Origin: Povalibacter uvarum
GTDB taxonomy: Bacteria; Pseudomonadota; Gammaproteobacteria; Steroidobacterales; Steroidobacteraceae
Length of the DNA stretch: 64,000 nt
NCBI RefSeq assembly: GCF_014202975.1
Contig: NZ_JACHHZ010000001.1
Location: 1,054,001-1,118,000 of the forward strand
Direction of reading: 5' to 3'
Shown here: piece by piece, positions 18,233 through 27,362 of the stretch
How positions within the stretch are numbered: the stretch's first letter is position 1
Layout: every line of letters begins with the position of its first letter
Notes under the pieces: model-generated
What the model was told of the DNA's origin: nothing
Seen by the model: only the letters and a program-made list of their open reading frames with translations
Databases searched by the model: none
Program-made: the position numbers and the translations under genes

Positions 18233-19551
18233 GGCCGGGCCGCCGCTTCGAGATGACGCAGCCGCACCTGGACTGCGTTGGCATGCGCATCGAGACCTTC
18301 GAGCTGGGCGATCGTCACAGCAGTCGGGCCCAGATCGCGCAGGCCTTCGTCGCTCAGTTCCTGGACGGTGATCCGCTTCATGAAGTCCGTCATCGAGAGA
18401 CCGCTGTATGCGCGTGCGAAACCGTAGGTCGGCAGCACGTGGTTCGTCCCGCTGCAGTAGTCACCCATCGTTTCCGGAGTCCAGGTGCCGAGGAATACAG
18501 AGCCGGCGTTTCGGATCTTCGGCAGCCAGGCGCGGGCATTGCGGGTTTGAACGATCAGATGCTCCGGGGCGTAGCTGTTGCTGACGTCGAAGGCGACGTC
18601 GAGCGAATCCACAACGAAGATCCGTGCGTGGGCGATGGACTTGCGCAGCGTGCTCTCGCGATCCAGTCGTTGCATCTGCTGCTCGAGCTGCAACAACGTT
18701 TCCTGGGCCAGTGTCTTCGAGGTCGTCACGAGAATCGCTTGTGCATCGATGCTGTGCTCGGCCTGGGCGAGCAGGTCGGCGGCGACGAACTCGGCGCGGG
18801 CCGACTCATCCGCGATGACCAGAACTTCCGAGGGGCCGGCCGGCAAGTCGAGCGCTGCTCCGTCTGCGTCGTTGGCCGCGAGCAGCTTCGCTGCTGTGAC
18901 CCACGCGTTGCCCGGACCGAACACTTTATCGACCTTCGGGATTGTGTGCGTTCCGTAGGCCATCGCTGCAATCGCTTGTGCGCCGCCGACTTTGAAGATT
19001 CGTTCGACACCGCAGAGGCGGGCAGCAACCAGCACAGCGGGATCGGCGGTGCCGTCCTTGCGCGGCGGAGTACACACAATTCGTGTCGGACAACCCGCGA
19101 TCCTCGCGGGTACAGCCAACATGATCGCTGCCGAGGGCAGGGGGGCTACACCGGCGGGAACATAGAGTCCGACTGAATCAATGGGACGATAGTGGCGTTC
19201 ACATACGACGCCCGGTGATGTCTCGATTCTGATTGGGTCAGCGAGTTGCGCAACATGGAAGCGGCTGACATTCGCAATCGCGCGATGCAGCGCTGCCAGC
19301 TGATCTTCATTGAGGGCCGCGGCGGCGCTCGTGAACTCAGCGTCGCTCACCTGCAGCGCCGCCAGATCGACGCCATCGAAGCGTTGCGTGTACTCGAGAA
19401 GTGCTGTGTCACCACGCGCTCGCACGTCCGCGATGATCTGGCGAACCGATGCGTTCAAGGCGTCCACGTTCTCTTGCGCGGGACGCTGCAGCGCCTTGAG
19501 ACGATCGCTCGCGGATAGCTGCGACCAGTCGAGGAGGGCTGGAAGCGTCAT
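18229..19551 (-). CDS. hisD: Histidinol dehydrogenase
   Basis: 440 aa zinc enzyme, which makes the last two NAD-dependent oxidations from histidinol to histidine. Seen are the Rossmann stretch AAIMLAVPARIAGCPTRIVCTPP, PAGPSEVLVIAD, the QAEH zinc/catalytic segment (LLAQAEHS) and the C-terminal GLDAHA motif. The start ATG at 19551 overlaps the hisG stop by 4 nt; upstream in-frame sequence lies in hisG. Confidence 0.97.
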   Translation of the reverse strand: MTLPALLDWSQLSASDRLKALQRPAQENVDALNASVRQIIADVRARGDTALLEYTQRFDGVDLAALQVSDAEFTSAAAALNEDQLAALHRAIANVSRFHVAQLADPIRIETSPGVVCERHYRPIDSVGLYVPAGVAPLPSAAIMLAVPARIAGCPTRIVCTPPRKDGTADPAVLVAARLCGVERIFKVGGAQAIAAMAYGTHTIPKVDKVFGPGNAWVTAAKLLAANDADGAALDLPAGPSEVLVIADESARAEFVAADLLAQAEHSIDAQAILVTTSKTLAQETLLQLEQQMQRLDRESTLRKSIAHARIFVVDSLDVAFDVSNSYAPEHLIVQTRNARAWLPKIRNAGSVFLGTWTPETMGDYCSGTNHVLPTYGFARAYSGLSMTDFMKRITVQELSDEGLRDLGPTAVTIAQLEGLDAHANAVQVRLRHLEAAARP

Positions 19552-20447
19552 GCGAGCATCTTCTCGACAGGCAACACGAGAATCGCGCTGGCGCCGGCAC
19601 CTTTGAGGCCTTCGAGCGTCTCCCAGAACACATTCTCGCGGCAAACGGCGTGCACCGCGACTTTGTCGCCGGCGCCGTCGAGCGGCATGATCGTCGGTGA
19701 TTCGCTGCCGGGCAGAAGCTTGCGGATCTCGGCGAGCTTCTCGCGAGGCGCATGCAGCATGATGTACTTGCTCTCCTTGACCTGCTGCACGCCGTCGATG
19801 CGCATCGTCAGGCGATGAATCCATTCCTGCTTTTCCATGGTCACGGGCACAGGCGTGCTGATGATGGCAGCCTGACTCTCCATCACGGTTTCCGCTTCGG
19901 ACAGGTGATTGGCAATGAGTGTCGAGCCGGTGGAAACGAGATCGCAGATGAAATCCGCGCGACCGAGGCGAGGCGCGATTTCCACCGCGCCCGACATCGT
20001 CACGACTTCGGCCTGCACATCGCGTTCACGAAGGAAGCGGGCGAGGATGTTCGGATAAGTCGTTGCGATGCGTTTGCCGCGGAGCGAGCTGGCATCCTTG
20101 TACTCCGTGCCATCGGGCACGGCGATGGACAGCCGGCACTTGCCGTAGTCCAGAACCATCACCTGTTCGAAGAGGGGGGAAACGCCACGCGTCTGGAAGG
20201 ACAGGCGCTTCTCTTCGATGACGTTGAGTCCGACGATGCCGAGATCGCAGACGTCCTGCTGCACGAGATCCGGAATGTCATCGTCGCGCACGAACAGCAC
20301 ATCGAGCGGCATGTTCTCGCCGTAGCACATCAGCTGATCTTTGCCGCGGCTGTACTTGAGCCCGCAGCGCGCGAGCAGGTCGAGGGAGTTCTCGGTGAGG
20401 CGGCCGGATTTCTGCAAGGCCACTTTGAGGCGCGATGATTTATCCAT
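19548..20447 (-). CDS. hisG: ATP phosphoribosyltransferase, long form
   Basis: 299 aa, the long HisG(L) form with a C-terminal ACT-like domain for histidine feedback inhibition. It commits ATP and PRPP to histidine synthesis. LKVALQKSGRL at the N-terminus, the DLVSTGSTLIANHL phosphate loop and the C-terminal VCRENVFWETLEGLKGAGASAILVLPVEKM are typical. It is the first enzyme gene of the operon, 13 nt after the hisR-like regulator. Confidence 0.97.
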   Translation of the reverse strand: MDKSSRLKVALQKSGRLTENSLDLLARCGLKYSRGKDQLMCYGENMPLDVLFVRDDDIPDLVQQDVCDLGIVGLNVIEEKRLSFQTRGVSPLFEQVMVLDYGKCRLSIAVPDGTEYKDASSLRGKRIATTYPNILARFLRERDVQAEVVTMSGAVEIAPRLGRADFICDLVSTGSTLIANHLSEAETVMESQAAIISTPVPVTMEKQEWIHRLTMRIDGVQQVKESKYIMLHAPREKLAEIRKLLPGSESPTIMPLDGAGDKVAVHAVCRENVFWETLEGLKGAGASAILVLPVEKMLA

Positions 20448-20460
20448 GATGTGATCTGCC

Positions 20461-20778
20461 TCAGCCCACGCGGCTTTCTTTCAGTCGGCCAGCAGCCAGG
20501 GAATAGCCGCCATTGCCGTTCGTAAGGTAGCGAGCGACCCTGCCGATGGTCGTGACACTCACGCCGGTCTGCTTGTGGATCTCACGATACGGAACGCCTT
20601 CCTGCAGAAGGCCCACTACGGCCCAACGATCCGCGAGCGCCTGAAGCTCGGCGGGCGTGCACAGGTCCCGGAAGAAGGACCGACATTCATCGACGCTCTT
20701 GAGCGTCAGGACGGCAGCGAATAGGGATCGCTCCGCCAGCGCTTCCTGGCGCGGCGTTACCAATCGGTGTTCTTTCAT
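20461..20778 (-). CDS. hisR: TrpR-like repressor (YerC/YecD family), probable histidine regulator
   Basis: 105 aa, a TrpR/YerC-like helical protein. The helix-turn-helix is in LLQEGVPYREIHKQTGVSVTTIGRVARYL, and the ELQALADRW helix precedes it as in TrpR. It is the first gene of the his transcription unit and has a perfect palindrome in its promoter, so it probably represses its own operon when histidine is plentiful. The assignment to histidine rests on gene context and the operator, not on a ligand site seen in the sequence. The family name HisR is used for such proteins near his genes in related gammaproteobacteria. Confidence 0.88.
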   Translation of the reverse strand: MKEHRLVTPRQEALAERSLFAAVLTLKSVDECRSFFRDLCTPAELQALADRWAVVGLLQEGVPYREIHKQTGVSVTTIGRVARYLTNGNGGYSLAAGRLKESRVG

Positions 20779-20802
20779 GACCCGGGATCGGTGGGAGGAA
20801 TG

Positions 20803-20834
20803 TATTAATGTACTAGCGTGCTAGTACATTAATA
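20803..20834. promoter_or_regulatory. TrpR-type operator upstream of hisR-GDCBHAFIE
   Basis: Perfect 32-bp palindrome: 15-bp arms TATTAATGTACTAGC and its complement around GT. The core GTACTAG-N4-CTAGTAC has the same half-sites and spacing as the E. coli TrpR operator. It ends 25 bp before the hisR start and overlaps the predicted -10. Confidence 0.9.
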
Positions 20835-20855
20835 CCCGGCGCGTCGGGCCGTCAA
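20829..20855 (-). promoter_or_regulatory. Promoter of the his operon
   Basis: On the minus strand TTGACG (20855-20850) is followed 15-16 nt later by TATTAA/ATTAAT, which lies in the operator arm. Bound repressor would block RNA polymerase. Confidence 0.6.
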
Positions 20856-20929
20856 CCTCAGTTTGCGCACCGCGATGAGGCATTCCCGCAAAACACCCCG
20901 GTTTCGTGATGTCCATGCAGTTGATTTCC

Positions 20930-20959
20930 TTGACGCTTCGCGGTCGGGGCCCATAGACT
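20930..20959 (+). promoter_or_regulatory. Promoter of the met riboswitch transcript
   Basis: TTGACG (20930-20935), 18-nt spacer, TAGACT (20954-20959). A start about 7 nt later would fall at the first bases of the riboswitch. Confidence 0.6.
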
Positions 20960-20967
20960 TCTCGCCG

Positions 20968-21079
20968 CTCATCGAGACCGGCGGAGGGTAAGGCCCTTGG
21001 AAGCCGGGGCAACCGTCGAGGCTAACCACCTCGAAAAGGTGCCAACTCCTGCGGAGACCGTCAGGTCCCGACAGATGAG
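20968..21079 (+). promoter_or_regulatory. SAM-I (S-box) riboswitch aptamer
   Basis: P1 is closed by CTCATC (20968-20973) and GATGAG (21074-21079). In between are the conserved SAM-I blocks: GAGACCGGCGGAGGG, AGGCCCTTGGAAGCC, GGGGCAACC, then AAGGTGCCAACTCC and GCGGA. The aptamer binds S-adenosylmethionine and normally switches the downstream genes off. It precedes metX-metB. A SAM-I element on the met operon has been described in Xanthomonas, which fits the inferred lineage. Confidence 0.93.
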
Positions 21080-21080
21080 T

Positions 21081-21198
21081 TGCTGGGAAGCTGCGTCATT
21101 CCTTTGCCGGAATGGGGCAGATGGTCCACAGCGACCTGCCACTACGGGTACTCCGTGGGGTTTCTGCGATGCGCGAAACCTTGATTCCGCCCCCAGCA
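21081..21198 (+). promoter_or_regulatory. Expression platform of the SAM riboswitch
   Basis: Candidate structures are: a hairpin CATTCC/GGAATG with CTGC/GCAG flanks (21091-21120); a stem GGTTTC-GCG/CGC-GAAACC around a 3-nt loop (21159-21180); and a long-range pairing TGCTGGG (21081-21087) with CCCAGCA (21192-21198). No convincing T-tract follows. Control may therefore act at translation rather than termination. The ribosome site GGAG is at 21216-21219. Confidence 0.5.
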
Positions 21199-21229
21199 CG
21201 GGCGCGGAATGAATTGGAGTACTTGCTGC

Positions 21230-22285
21230 ATGAACGCTTTGACTCAGCCGGCCGCACTGGACGTCGCGCCTGCTGCATCCATTCCCGAAGCCGTGGAATC
21301 CGCGACACGCGAGGGCGTGCTCGAGATCCCGGGCGCGTTCAAACTTCATCTCGGCGGCCACATCGATCAGATGAAAGTCGCGTGGCGTCTCGTCGGCGAT
21401 GACGCAGCTCCCGTCGTTGCGGCCCTGGGCGGCATCTCCGCAGGTCGTTTCGTCACCGGGAACACGCCACGAGGCTGGTGGAGTGAAATCGTCGGGCCGG
21501 GCAGTGCGCTGGATACGCGACGCTGTCGAGTGCTCGGTTTCGATTTCCTCGGCGGCAGCGGACAGACCACAGGCCCACGACGCGATCAGTCAAATTTCCC
21601 CTCCATCAGCGCCTACGATCAGGCAGCCGTTCTGGCTCATCTCATCGAACACCTGAAGCTGGGATCGGTCCAGGCCGTCGTCGGCGCTTCTTATGGCGGA
21701 ATGGTCGCGCTGGCCTTCGCGGAACGCTTTCCTCAGCTCACTCGACGCATCGTCGTGATCAGTGCCGCAGACCGTTCTCATCCGATGGCGACAGCGTGGC
21801 GCAGCGTCCAGCGCGCGACTGTTCGCTATGCGTTGAAGAAGAACGACGGCCCTGAAGGGCTGCGACTCGCGCGCGCGCTGGCGATGGCGACGTATCGCAG
21901 CCCGGCTGAATTCGCAGTTCGTTTCGACGCCGAGCCCGAGAGAATCGACGGGCGTTTCCAGTTTCCGGTCGAAACCTATCTCCTGGCCCGCGGCGATGCG
22001 TATGCGGCGTCCTATCTCCCCGAAGCATTCCTGTGCTTGTCGGAATCGATCGACCTGCATCGCGTCGACCCGGCTCGCATCACGGTACCCACGACGCTCG
22101 TCGCGGTACGCGAGGATCAGCTCGTGCCTCTCTGTGACGTCCAGCGACTGCAATCGTCGCTCGCCGGTCCCGCAGAGATCGTGGAGATCTCCTCACTGTA
22201 TGGTCACGACGCCTTCCTGAAGGAAGGCGCCGTATTGCAACCCGTTTTCGAACGCGCCCTGGGATTTTCCGAGCAAGCACGATGA
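21230..22285 (+). CDS. metX: Homoserine O-acyltransferase (MetX family)
   Basis: 351 aa alpha/beta hydrolase fold. The nucleophile Ser154 is in GASYGGM; the acid is in VAVREDQLVP and the His in SLYGHDAFLKE. It activates homoserine with an acetyl or succinyl group as the first step to methionine. Xanthomonas-type MetX proteins can use succinyl-CoA, and the acyl donor cannot be settled by eye. The ATG at 21230 has GGAG 10 nt upstream; an ATG at 21209 lies before that site. It overlaps metB by 4 nt and is controlled by the SAM-I riboswitch. Confidence 0.93.
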   Translation: MNALTQPAALDVAPAASIPEAVESATREGVLEIPGAFKLHLGGHIDQMKVAWRLVGDDAAPVVAALGGISAGRFVTGNTPRGWWSEIVGPGSALDTRRCRVLGFDFLGGSGQTTGPRRDQSNFPSISAYDQAAVLAHLIEHLKLGSVQAVVGASYGGMVALAFAERFPQLTRRIVVISAADRSHPMATAWRSVQRATVRYALKKNDGPEGLRLARALAMATYRSPAEFAVRFDAEPERIDGRFQFPVETYLLARGDAYAASYLPEAFLCLSESIDLHRVDPARITVPTTLVAVREDQLVPLCDVQRLQSSLAGPAEIVEISSLYGHDAFLKEGAVLQPVFERALGFSEQAR

Positions 22286-23445
22286 GCGACAGTTTCAGTT
22301 CCGCTACCCGCGCGGTGAGAGCCGCACTCGAGTCCGACACTCAGCACAATGCGGTCGTACCGCCCATTCATCTGACGTCGACGTACGCATTCAAGGCCTT
22401 CGGCGAGAAAGGCGCGTACGACTACACGCGTTCCGGCAACCCCACGCGCGACGCGCTGGGCGAAGCGATCGCTGAGCTCGAAGGCGCGGCGGGGGCGGTC
22501 ATCACGGCGTCCGGCATGGCTGCGGTCACGCTCGCGACGCACCTGCTGGAGAGCAACGATCTCCTCATAGCGCCTCACGATTGCTACGGCGGCACCTATC
22601 GGCTTTTCGACGCGCTCGCGAAGCGCGGCTCGATCCGGGTCGAATTCGTGGATCAGACCGATGCACGTGCCCTGGATGCCGCACTGGCGAAGAAGCCGCG
22701 TCTCGTATGGATCGAAACGCCCAGCAATCCACTGCTGCGTATCGTCGACATCAGGAGCATCGCAACGAAAGCTCACGCTGCGGGCGCGCTTCTACTGGTG
22801 GACAACACCTTCCTGTCGCCGGGCTGGCAGCTGCCGATCGCGCTCGGTGCGGATCTGGTGTTGCATTCGACGACGAAGTACCTCAACGGTCACAGCGACG
22901 TCGTTGGCGGTGCCGTCGCGTCAGCGACTCGCGAACTGCACGAAAAGCTAGTGTGGTGGGCGAACTGTATCGGCGTGACTGGTGCTCCATTCGACAGCTA
23001 CCTGACGCTGCGCGGACTGCGCACGCTTCATGCGCGGCTATCCGTCCACGGCGACAATGCGCAGCGCATTGCTCAGCTTCTCGATGCCCATCCGGCTGTG
23101 CAGAAGGTGTTCTTCCCGGGGCTCGCGCATCATCCGCAGCACGAGATTGCGAAGCGCCAGCAGTCCGGCTTCGGCGCCATGGTCAGCTTTGAACTCAAGG
23201 GCGGCGTTCCGCAGGCACGCGCATTCCTCGATGGCCTGCGATGCTTCTCGCTGGCGGAGTCGCTTGGCGGCGTCGAGAGCCTGGTGGCGCATCCGGCCAG
23301 CATGACTCATGCAGGAATGGCGGCAGAAGCAAGATCGCGTGCGGGCATCTCCGATTCCTTGTTGCGACTCTCTGTCGGAATCGAAAGTGCGGACGACTTG
23401 CTGCGCGATCTGCAGAGTGGTCTTGATCGCGCTCAACGTATCTGA
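22282..23445 (+). CDS. metB: Cystathionine gamma-synthase / O-acylhomoserine lyase
   Basis: 387 aa Cys/Met-metabolism PLP enzyme. It has YTRSGNPTR, the substrate/PLP loop ITASGMAA and the PLP lysine Lys199 in HSTTKYLNGHSD; ETPSNPLL and VDNTFLSP are also typical. It joins acylhomoserine with cysteine (or sulfide) in methionine synthesis. Start and metX stop overlap (ATGA), so the two are translated together from the SAM-controlled messenger. Exact thiol preference is not evident. Confidence 0.93.
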   Translation: MSDSFSSATRAVRAALESDTQHNAVVPPIHLTSTYAFKAFGEKGAYDYTRSGNPTRDALGEAIAELEGAAGAVITASGMAAVTLATHLLESNDLLIAPHDCYGGTYRLFDALAKRGSIRVEFVDQTDARALDAALAKKPRLVWIETPSNPLLRIVDIRSIATKAHAAGALLLVDNTFLSPGWQLPIALGADLVLHSTTKYLNGHSDVVGGAVASATRELHEKLVWWANCIGVTGAPFDSYLTLRGLRTLHARLSVHGDNAQRIAQLLDAHPAVQKVFFPGLAHHPQHEIAKRQQSGFGAMVSFELKGGVPQARAFLDGLRCFSLAESLGGVESLVAHPASMTHAGMAAEARSRAGISDSLLRLSVGIESADDLLRDLQSGLDRAQRI

Positions 23446-24504
<1,059 letters not shown>

Positions 24505-24513
24505 CGAGGTCGC

Positions 24514-25404
24514 ATGAACTATTCAGCTATTCGCTACGAAGTCGTCGACGGCATCCTGACGCTCACGCTCAATCGCCCTGACCAGCTCAATGCGTTCACG
24601 CCACAGATGGCGGAGGAGCTGATCAGCGCATTCACGCACGCGAGCGATGACGACGCTGTGCGCGGAATCATCGTGACGGGCGCCGGGAAGGCCTTCTGCG
24701 CGGGCATGGATCTGTCGGCGCCTGGGAATGTTTTCGGTCTCGATGAGTCGCAGCAGCCGACGCTGGACGACATGCATGAGCGCCTCGACGACCCGGCGAT
24801 CGTGAAGGGTGTGCGTGACACTGGCGGTCGCGTGACGCTCGCGATTTTCAACTGCAAGAAGCCGGTGATCGCTGCGATCAATGGCGCGGCAGTCGGCATC
24901 GGCGCGACCATGACGCTCGCGATGGACATTCGCCTCGCCTCGGACAAAGCGCGCATCGGATTCGTGTTCGGCAAGATCGGCATCGTGCCGGAAGCATGCT
25001 CGTCGTGGTTCCTGCCCAGGATCGTCGGGATTTCGCAGGCGCTCGAGTGGGTCTACACGGCGGACATCATCGACGCGAACGAAGCGCAGCGTGGTGGATT
25101 GGTGAAATCCGTGATCGCGCCCGAACAGCTCCTCGACGAAGCGCGGAAACTGCTTCGACGCATCATCGACAACCGTTCACCCGTCGCGATCGCACTCGCA
25201 AGACAGATGCTGTATCGAAACACCGCGCAGCCTCATCCGCTCGAAGCGCATCGAATCGATTCGCTCGCGATGTTCTACACGAGCGTCAACGATGGGAAGG
25301 AGGGCGTGCAGTCGTTTCGCGAGAAGCGCGCCCCCGAATTCAAGTCGAGCGCATCGCGCGACTTGCCGCCGTTCTACGAAGAATGGACGCGCGAGCCGCG
25401 CTGA
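24514..25404 (+). CDS. Enoyl-CoA hydratase/isomerase (crotonase) family protein
   Basis: 296 aa with crotonase hallmarks: LTLNRPDQLNAF, the first oxyanion-hole segment GAGKAFCAGMDL, and the second (AAINGAAVGIGATMTLAMDIRLAS). The catalytic Glu region reads GFVFGKIGIVPEACSSWFLPR. It probably hydrates or isomerises an enoyl-CoA in fatty-acid or amino-acid breakdown. Start ATG 9 bp after the nitronate monooxygenase stop implies co-transcription. Confidence 0.92.
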   Translation: MNYSAIRYEVVDGILTLTLNRPDQLNAFTPQMAEELISAFTHASDDDAVRGIIVTGAGKAFCAGMDLSAPGNVFGLDESQQPTLDDMHERLDDPAIVKGVRDTGGRVTLAIFNCKKPVIAAINGAAVGIGATMTLAMDIRLASDKARIGFVFGKIGIVPEACSSWFLPRIVGISQALEWVYTADIIDANEAQRGGLVKSVIAPEQLLDEARKLLRRIIDNRSPVAIALARQMLYRNTAQPHPLEAHRIDSLAMFYTSVNDGKEGVQSFREKRAPEFKSSASRDLPPFYEEWTREPR

Positions 25405-25417
25405 GAAAACCGCACGC

Positions 25418-25445
25418 AAAAAAATAGGCCGGCTCTTCGCCGGCC
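25418..25445 (-). terminator. Intrinsic terminator of the leu unit (minus strand)
   Basis: Minus-strand stem GGCCGGC-GAAGA-GCCGGCC followed by TATTTTTTT. Seven uninterrupted Ts make this a textbook terminator. It is 270 bp past the leuB stop; on the plus strand the T-tract is absent. Confidence 0.92.
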
Positions 25446-25716
25446 TTGATGTGGCAACTTAGAAGCGCGGTCGTGGCGATATCGGCGTGAGCCGTCATCG
25501 ACCTTGGGGACTAACCCGACACGAGCCCTGTTTCCACCAAAGACACCTCGACCGTAGTGGTCGAGACATGGAGATTTGCCCGAAGGCGGAAGCACCGGCA
25601 GAGATCGAATCACCGGGGCGGACAAATCATAACCGTCCCGCCGGGGTTTGTGGCAAGAAAATTTGCCGCACCCGGAGGGGTTCGATTCCCCCTGAGATAT
25701 CAGGGCTTTACGGCGT
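25446..25716 (-). ncRNA. Gene-free 270 bp between leuB and its terminator; candidate small RNA
   Basis: No convincing protein gene. On the minus strand hairpins follow the leuB stop (CCCTGA/TCAGGG; AGGGG/CCCCT). Farther on, TATGAT (about 25634-25629) preceded 19 nt earlier by TTGCCA is a possible promoter. A transcript from there to the terminator at 25418 would be about 200 nt, with stems CTCGACC/GGTCGAG, GGG/CCC and CGGC/GCCG. It matches no RNA family I can name. It may equally be a long leuB 3' end. Confidence 0.3.
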
Positions 25717-26778
25717 TTACTGCAGGATTCGCTTGACGACTTCGTCGCCCGCTTCGCGCGTGCTCCTGGCCGCGCCGCCAGCCGCGATATCGGCCGTTCT
25801 GAGGCCCGCCGCGACGGCGTCGGCCACAGCTTTTTCAACCACTTGCGCCTCGGCCGGCAGCTCCAGGGAGTGCCTCAGGAGCATGCCGACGCTCAGGATG
25901 GTGCCGAGCGGATTGGCGATTCCCCGGCCGGCAATGTCCGGGGCGGAACCGTGGATCGGCTCGTAAACCCCGAGGCGGCCAGCGCCCAGGGAGGCCGACG
26001 GAAGCAGGCCGAGCGACCCGGCCAGCATCGAAGCTTCATCCGTCAGGATGTCGCCGAACATGTTCTCGGTAAGCATCACATCGAAGCTCGCAGGCTTGCG
26101 GATGAGATGCATCGCCGCTGAATCGACGAGCATGTGTTCGAGCTTTATGTCGGCGAATTCTTCGTTGAGGACGCGCTCGACAGTGCTGCGCCACAGGCGC
26201 GAAGTTTCCAGCACGTTTGCCTTGTCAACGGACACGATGGACTTGCGCCGATTGCGCGCGAGCCTGCCTGCGACTCGCGTCACGCGTTCGATCTCTTCGA
26301 CCGTGTAAGTGCAGAGATCGCTTGCCGCATCGGCTGTGCGGCGTTTCTCGCCGAAGTAGATGCCGCCGGTGAGTTCTCGCACGACCATGATGTCGGTGCC
26401 CTTCAACACCTCAGGCTTGAGCGGCGAAGCGTCGAGGAGCGAAGGATGCAGCGTCACCGGACGCAGGTTCGCGAACAGTCCGAGGCCCTTGCGCAACGCG
26501 AGCAGCCCCTGCTCGGGCCGGATCTTCGCATTCGGATCCGACCATTTCGGTCCGCCGACCGCGCCCAGCAGAACTGCGTCAGCGGTGCCGCAAGCGGAGA
26601 GAGTGGAGGCGGGCAGTGCGGATTGCGTGGCATCGATGGCAGCACCCCCGATGAGATGCGCCTCGAACTTGAAATCGTGACCGAAGCGGCTCGCAACCGC
26701 CTCCAGCACACGGACGCCTTCATGAGTGACTTCGGGGCCGATGCCATCGCCGGCGAGGACAACGATCTTTGCGTGCAT
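25717..26778 (-). CDS. leuB: 3-isopropylmalate dehydrogenase
   Basis: 353 aa NAD-dependent beta-decarboxylating dehydrogenase of leucine synthesis. Typical segments are [39 protein letters not shown] and the metal-binding DAxxM region [22 protein letters not shown]. The NAD adenine-site [14 protein letters not shown] is present. It follows leuD with a 1-nt gap in a compact leuC-leuD-leuB unit ending at the terminator at 25418. Confidence 0.97.
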   Translation of the reverse strand: MHAKIVVLAGDGIGPEVTHEGVRVLEAVASRFGHDFKFEAHLIGGAAIDATQSALPASTLSACGTADAVLLGAVGGPKWSDPNAKIRPEQGLLALRKGLGLFANLRPVTLHPSLLDASPLKPEVLKGTDIMVVRELTGGIYFGEKRRTADAASDLCTYTVEEIERVTRVAGRLARNRRKSIVSVDKANVLETSRLWRSTVERVLNEEFADIKLEHMLVDSAAMHLIRKPASFDVMLTENMFGDILTDEASMLAGSLGLLPSASLGAGRLGVYEPIHGSAPDIAGRGIANPLGTILSVGMLLRHSLELPAEAQVVEKAVADAVAAGLRTADIAAGGAARSTREAGDEVVKRILQ

Positions 26779-26779
26779 G

Positions 26780-27355
26780 CTATGCGCGGCCCTGTTCGAA
26801 TTTCGTGATCGCGTCCGAGCGACTGAGCAGGAATCCCATTTCGTCGGTGCCGTTCAGCAGGCAGTAGCGGGCGAAACCTTCGATGGGGAACTGGACGCTC
26901 GTTCCTGTCGGAAGCGTGAGTGTCGATGTTTCGAGATCGATGCGCAGCTGCGCACCGGGATTGTCGAGCAGCCATTGGTGAGTGGCTTCGTCGACGACGA
27001 TCGGCAGCAGGCCGTTCTTGAGCGAGTTGCTGCGGAATATATCGGCGATCTCCGTGCTGATGACGGCACGAAAGCCATAGTCGAGCAAAGCCCACGGCGC
27101 GTGTTCACGCGACGACCCGCAACCAAAGTTGCGTCCGCCGACGAGAATCGCGCAGCCGGAAGATTCAGGCCGATTGAGGATGAAGTCGCTCTTGGGCGCA
27201 CCGGAGGCTTCGTAGCGCCAGTCCGAGAATGCAAGCTTGCCCAGGCCCTCCTTGGTCGTCGTCGTGAGGAAGCGCGCCGGAATGATCTGGTCGGTGTCGA
27301 TGTTCGTGAATGGCAGGACGACGGTCCGCGATTCGATGGTGCGTATGGGTTGCAT
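26780..27355 (-). CDS. leuD: 3-isopropylmalate dehydratase small subunit
   Basis: 191 aa small subunit of isopropylmalate isomerase, pairing with LeuC. Seen are the family start [13 protein letters not shown] and the substrate loop [19 protein letters not shown]. The ATG at 27355 fits the family N-terminus. It lies 7 bp after leuC and 1 bp before leuB. Confidence 0.96.
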   Translation of the reverse strand: MQPIRTIESRTVVLPFTNIDTDQIIPARFLTTTTKEGLGKLAFSDWRYEASGAPKSDFILNRPESSGCAILVGGRNFGCGSSREHAPWALLDYGFRAVISTEIADIFRSNSLKNGLLPIVVDEATHQWLLDNPGAQLRIDLETSTLTLPTGTSVQFPIEGFARYCLLNGTDEMGFLLSRSDAITKFEQGRA

Positions 27356-27362
27356 GGTGAAC

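Noticed and set aside
25676-25693. T-arm-like hairpin AGGGG-TTCGATT-CCCCCT, as in a tRNA or tmRNA
   Set aside because: No acceptor stem, CCA end, anticodon arm or tmRNA 5' partner is found around it on the plus strand; it is better read as a hairpin after leuB.
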